NCBI RefSeq assembly: GCF_006715485.1
Contig: NZ_VFNH01000003.1
Location: forward strand, 868,001 to 932,000
Length of the DNA stretch: 64,000 bases
Direction of reading: 5' to 3'
DNA from: Herbaspirillum sp. SJZ107
Lineage (GTDB): Bacteria > Pseudomonadota > Gammaproteobacteria > Burkholderiales > Burkholderiaceae_D
In this document: in pieces, positions 61,455-64,000 of the stretch
Numbering within the stretch: the first letter of the stretch is position 1
Layout of the letters: each line of letters begins with the position of its first letter
Translations under genes and position numbers: made by a program
The notes under the pieces: model-generated
The model's database searches: none
Seen by the model: the letters and a program-made list of their open reading frames with translations, nothing else
What the model was told of the DNA's origin: nothing

Positions 61455-61478
61455 TGTGAGAATCGATCAATACTCACA
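61455..61478. promoter_or_regulatory. Inverted repeat upstream of the small HTH gene
   Basis: TGTGAG (61455-61460) and CTCACA (61473-61478) are a 6-bp dyad with a 12-nt spacer, 59 nt before the start of the HTH gene at 61537. It may be an operator for that protein itself. The rest of the 278-nt gap (61259-61536) is AT-rich, with a CATAAT box around 61414-61419 as the only promoter-like element. Confidence 0.4.
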
Positions 61479-61536
61479 CTTTTGTTACGTCCAGCCTGTC
61501 CTGTCGTCACAGACGGTCTGACTAAAGGAGCGACCA

Positions 61537-61980
61537 ATGACGGCTTTGCATGAACCATTAATGCCACCCATGAATTCGACCAACGAACGGGAGAGCTTCA
61601 GCGAGCGCCTGCAGCAAGCCCTGAAAAATGCCCATTATTCGCCGGATAGCCCTACGCGGTTGGCACGGGAATTTAACATTCGCTTCGAAGGCCGCCCGAT
61701 CACCGTCCACGCTGCGCGCAAGTGGCTGGTCGGCGAAGCCATCCCGACCCAGGAAAAACTGCGCATGATCGCCCAATGGCTGGGCGTGCCGGCCGACTGG
61801 CTGCGTTTCGGCGGCTCGGAAAACGCCGCCAGCAATGGCGACAGCGGCGAAGGCGCCGCCCGTTTCGAATCGGCCGACGTCAAACTGATCGCCGACCTGC
61901 AGCGCCTGGACGAACACCACAAGCAACTGGCACGCGAATTCATTCGCATGCTGGTGCGCATGCACCACCAGCAAAAATAA
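61537..61980 (+). CDS. Small helix-turn-helix transcriptional regulator
   Basis: The 147-residue protein has a HTH-like region at about 30-85 (PTRLAREFNIRFEGRPITVH, then AARKWLVGEAIPTQEKLRMI) resembling Cro/C1-type folds, followed by a 60-residue C-terminal helical region. AAGGAG lies 6 nt before the ATG at 61537. It is a single gene ending in a strong terminator. Its targets are not visible; a dyad upstream may be its own site. Confidence 0.75.
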   Translation: MTALHEPLMPPMNSTNERESFSERLQQALKNAHYSPDSPTRLAREFNIRFEGRPITVHAARKWLVGEAIPTQEKLRMIAQWLGVPADWLRFGGSENAASNGDSGEGAARFESADVKLIADLQRLDEHHKQLAREFIRMLVRMHHQQK

Positions 61981-62020
61981 GTCTCTGGCACGCTGCCCGG
62001 CAGCGGACAGGAACGGTAAC

Positions 62021-62051
62021 AAGCCCGGCGGATTTCCGACCGGGCTTTTTT
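62021..62051 (+). terminator. Rho-independent terminator of the HTH gene
   Basis: Arms AAGCCCGG (62021-62028) and CCGGGCTT (62040-62047) are perfect, with an 11-nt loop and a T6 run (62046-62051). It ends transcription 41 nt after the HTH stop codon. Confidence 0.85.
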
Positions 62052-62152
62052 ATTTCCTGGTATCCGCGATTTTTGTTCAAGCGAACGGCACAAACTGCAG
62101 AGTCTCGCGCATAATCGGTATCGTTATCAGTCAACAAGGATGCAGCGACCTC

Positions 62153-62323
62153 ATGATTAATAACTACAGCAATACCGCGCAGTTGAAGGATTTGATGACC
62201 GCGCCGCCGATGACGGCGCAGCAACATGCAGAAATCATGCGCAAGCGTAACGAGCAGCGCAGGAAGATCGAAGACGCAAGAGAGGCCAGGCAGGCCGAAA
62301 AAGAGCGCTACGGCGACCGTTAG
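62153..62323 (+). CDS. Small basic hypothetical protein, 56 aa
   Basis: The frame MINNYSNTAQLKDLMTAPPM continues to a charged helix rich in Arg, Lys and Glu (MRKRNEQRRKIEDAREARQA). It has an AAGGA site 13 nt before the ATG, a poor spacing. The stop overlaps the ubiX stop on the other strand by 4 nt. No family recognised; the amphipathic helix and the clean frame in otherwise non-coding DNA favour a real gene, but not strongly. Confidence 0.5.
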   Translation: MINNYSNTAQLKDLMTAPPMTAQQHAEIMRKRNEQRRKIEDAREARQAEKERYGDR

Positions 62324-62922
62324 TCGGCCGTGGCATTGTCCCCGCGCATGCCGGCCCAGCGCGGTGCCAGGCTGTTGTCCACGCCGAGCAGGTCCATCAC
62401 GCGCGCGACCGTGTGGTCGACCATCTCGTCGATGCTGGCCGGCAGGTTATAGAAGCTGGGTAAGGGCGGGAACACGATGCCGCCCATTTCGGTGACGGCG
62501 GTCATGTTGCGCAGGTGCGCCAGGTTGAAAGGCGTCTCGCGCACCATCAGCACCAGGCGCCGGCGTTCTTTCAATATGACGTCGGCGGCGCGCGTGATCA
62601 GGTTGTCCGACAGCCCGTGCGCCACCGCGGCCAGGGTTTTCATCGAACAGGGTGCGATCACCATGCCGTCGGTCTGGAACGAGCCGCTGGCGATCGAGGC
62701 GCCGATCTCGCGGTTGCGGTGCACCACGTGGGCGAGCGCTTCCACGTCGCGCTTTTGCAAGCCGACTTCCTGGTGCAGGGTGAGGGACGCGGCGTCGGAG
62801 ACGACCAGATGGGTCTCGACGCCGGGACAGGCGCCGAGCCGCTGCAGCAGCCGCACGCCGTAGACCGCGCCGGTCGCGCCGGTGATGGCGACGACAATAC
62901 GACGCGGCCTGGTATCAGCCAT
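62320..62922 (-). CDS. ubiX: Flavin prenyltransferase UbiX
   Basis: The 200-residue flavoprotein has the UbiX motifs VVAITGATGAVYGVRLLQRL (about 10-29), SIASGSFQTDGMVIAPCSMK and ERRRLVLMVRETPFN. It prenylates FMN with dimethylallyl phosphate, making the cofactor used by UbiD in ubiquinone synthesis. It is transcribed with grxD upstream (2-nt gap). Confidence 0.95.
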   Translation of the reverse strand: MADTRPRRIVVAITGATGAVYGVRLLQRLGACPGVETHLVVSDAASLTLHQEVGLQKRDVEALAHVVHRNREIGASIASGSFQTDGMVIAPCSMKTLAAVAHGLSDNLITRAADVILKERRRLVLMVRETPFNLAHLRNMTAVTEMGGIVFPPLPSFYNLPASIDEMVDHTVARVMDLLGVDNSLAPRWAGMRGDNATAD

Positions 62923-62924
62923 TT

Positions 62925-63242
62925 TCAGCCGTTCTTCTTCAGCAGGGCAGCCAGTTCGCCGGACTCGTACATTTCCGTCATGATGTCGGAACCGCCGATG
63001 AATTCGCCGTTCACGTACAGCTGCGGCACGGTCGGCCAGTTCGAGTAATCCTTGATGCCCTGGCGGACTTCCGCATCTTCCAGCACGTTGACGGTGGCGA
63101 TGTTATCGACGCCGCAGGCTTTCAGGATTTGGATGGCGCGGCCGGAAAAGCCGCACTGCGGGAACTGGGCGGTGCCCTTCATGAACAGCACGACAGGCGT
63201 GTTGGTCACGGTTTCTTTGATCCAGGTTTGTACGTCGCTCAT
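62925..63242 (-). CDS. grxD: Monothiol glutaredoxin (GrxD family)
   Basis: The 105-residue protein has the CGFS active site in FPQCGFSGRAIQIL (Cys about residue 30), GTAQ before it, WPTVPQLYVNGEFIGGSDIM for glutathione binding, and the family length. GrxD carries iron-sulphur clusters to target proteins. Its stop is 2 nt before the ubiX start. Confidence 0.96.
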   Translation of the reverse strand: MSDVQTWIKETVTNTPVVLFMKGTAQFPQCGFSGRAIQILKACGVDNIATVNVLEDAEVRQGIKDYSNWPTVPQLYVNGEFIGGSDIMTEMYESGELAALLKKNG

Positions 63243-63318
63243 GGTTGTCGCCTCAGGTAATTAATCGTGGATGCCGGCATTTTATAAGAAAATGAACCGG
63301 CAGGTTTACCACCGGTTC

Positions 63319-63347
63319 ACCCCTGCGAAGGCAGGGGCCCAAGTTTT
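63319..63347. repeat. Single REP-like unit upstream of the SoxC-like gene
   Basis: ACCCCTGCGAAGGCAGGGG followed by CCCAAGTTTT is one half of the inverted pairs found at 24.1 and 49.4 kb. No facing partner occurs nearby, so this copy is solitary. The rest of the 235-nt gap (63243-63477) shows no other recognised element. Confidence 0.75.
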
Positions 63348-63477
63348 AAGGTGCAGGGCCATTCTCCCGCTTTCATAAACCGCATGAGCTTATCTGAACT
63401 TGGTCTAGCGCTGCCGTTGACGGTAACTTTCGCAGCGGCGTAAAGTTATCAGCTCTTCAATTGCTGATGGGAACACG

Positions 63478-64000
63478 ATGGACATCGCTCGACCAGATGC
63501 CGACGCGCCGGCAGCGGCGCCGGCGTCACCGCGCAGGCGCCGCTTCATCGCGCGCGGCGCCGTGGCCTCGCTGGCCGCCGCCGGCGGCAGCGCCATGGCG
63601 GACAACCTGCCGCCGAATGTGCCGCAATGGATGCGCGAGCCCGGCGCCGGCTTCCTGAACCCGGCCTACGGCTTGCCCTCGCCATTCGAAAAGAACGTGC
63701 TGCGCAAGCTGCCGGACCAGCCGTCGCCGTTTCCCACCGCCACCCGCACCCCCTTGCAAAGCCTGTTCGGCACGAATACGCCGAACGGCCTGTTTTTCGA
63801 GCGCCACCACGCCGGCGTGCCGGCCATCGATCCGGCCCAGCACCGGCTGATGCTGCATGGCCTGGTCGAGCGGCCGCTGTTGCTCAGCATGAAGGACCTG
63901 CTGCGCTTTCCTGCCGTCTCGCGCAGCCATTTCATCGAGTGTTCCGGCAACAGCATGGCCGAATTCAAGGCGCCCGGCAAAGGCAGCGTGCAGGACATCC
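63478..64000 (+). CDS. soxC: SoxC-like sulfite dehydrogenase/oxidase, N-terminal part
   Basis: The visible 174 residues run off the window. A twin-arginine signal (RRRRFIARGAVASLAA, about 19-34) points to export by Tat. The molybdenum-binding cysteine C155 is in HFIECSGNSM, and the preceding LMLHGLVERPLLLSMKDLLR belongs to the oxidoreductase molybdopterin domain. SoxC works with cytochrome SoxD in sulfur oxidation and oxidises sulfite or sulfane sulfur in the periplasm. The ATG at 63478 has GGGA 7-10 nt before it. A related sulfite oxidase that is not SoxC cannot be excluded. Confidence 0.82.
   Translation, partial: MDIARPDADAPAAAPASPRRRRFIARGAVASLAAAGGSAMADNLPPNVPQWMREPGAGFLNPAYGLPSPFEKNVLRKLPDQPSPFPTATRTPLQSLFGTNTPNGLFFERHHAGVPAIDPAQHRLMLHGLVERPLLLSMKDLLRFPAVSRSHFIECSGNSMAEFKAPGKGSVQDI

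Noticed and set aside
61455..61478. CRP binding site
   Set aside because: The half-sites TGTGA/TCACA are 14 nt apart rather than the required 6.

Overview
The window is a GC-rich chromosomal segment of a betaproteobacterium, most likely family Oxalobacteraceae (Massilia/Duganella/Janthinobacterium type). I judge this from the gene order rsmI-lpoA-yraN-diaA-dolP, the leucine-catabolism (liu) genes with their MerR-type regulator, complete oxalate catabolism genes, and the style of the proteins. No searches were run. No insertion sequence, prophage, CRISPR array or rRNA was seen. The only tRNA is tRNA-Pro(UGG).

1-12.2 kb: oxalate and glyoxylate assimilation. The end of gcl, then hyi and glxR, convert glyoxylate to glycerate. 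After a deacetylase-family gene and a LysR regulator come an oxalate/formate antiporter (OFA family), an FAH-family enzyme, a PanE-like reductase, a Crp/Fnr regulator, oxalyl-CoA decarboxylase (oxc), formyl-CoA transferase (frc) and a PAS-domain protein whose start overlaps the frc stop. Two matching TTRAC-N4-GTCAA palindromes lie upstream of the antiporter and of oxc. They are the likely sites of the Crp/Fnr regulator. The PanE-like protein is a candidate oxalyl-CoA reductase, which would join oxalate directly to gcl. A 48-residue gene with its own promoter candidate, ribosome site and terminator sits inside this region.

12.2-20.2 kb: housekeeping. A Suv3-type RNA helicase, a lipoprotein, a TlpA-like thioredoxin, the dolP-diaA-yraN-lpoA block facing rsmI, and tRNA-Pro with a strong terminator.

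20.2-31.6 kb, all minus strand: leucine degradation interleaved with biotin synthesis. The order of transcription is ychJ-like, liuB, liuC, bioA, bioF, bioD, bioB, liuD, a ghrA-like reductase, then HMG-CoA lyase. Genes making biotin lie between the two subunits of the biotin-dependent methylcrotonyl-CoA carboxylase. A 30-nt palindrome inside the ychJ-like gene matches two sites beside liuR at 59.6-60.1 kb.

31.7-50.6 kb: a peptidoglycan recycling and salvage region. It holds dadA, murQ, an AmpG-like permease, a DigH-like glycosidase, a GlcNAc/MurNAc-type sugar kinase, AmiD-like amidase, a D-Ala-D-Ala dipeptidase, PBP4 (dacB), an oligopeptide-binding protein, a TonB-dependent receptor and LD-carboxypeptidase. 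Together they could take cell-wall fragments down to sugars, D-alanine and peptides.

50.6-64 kb: a thioesterase, a LysR/oxidoreductase pair, a MORN-TonB_C protein, an acetyltransferase, then acyl-CoA dehydrogenase, SDR, thiolase, liuA and liuR. These are followed by an MBL-fold hydrolase, a small HTH regulator, a 56-residue ORF, ubiX, grxD and the start of a SoxC-like sulfite dehydrogenase. Four copies of a REP-like hairpin family, three of them as inverted pairs, are spread over 24-63 kb.
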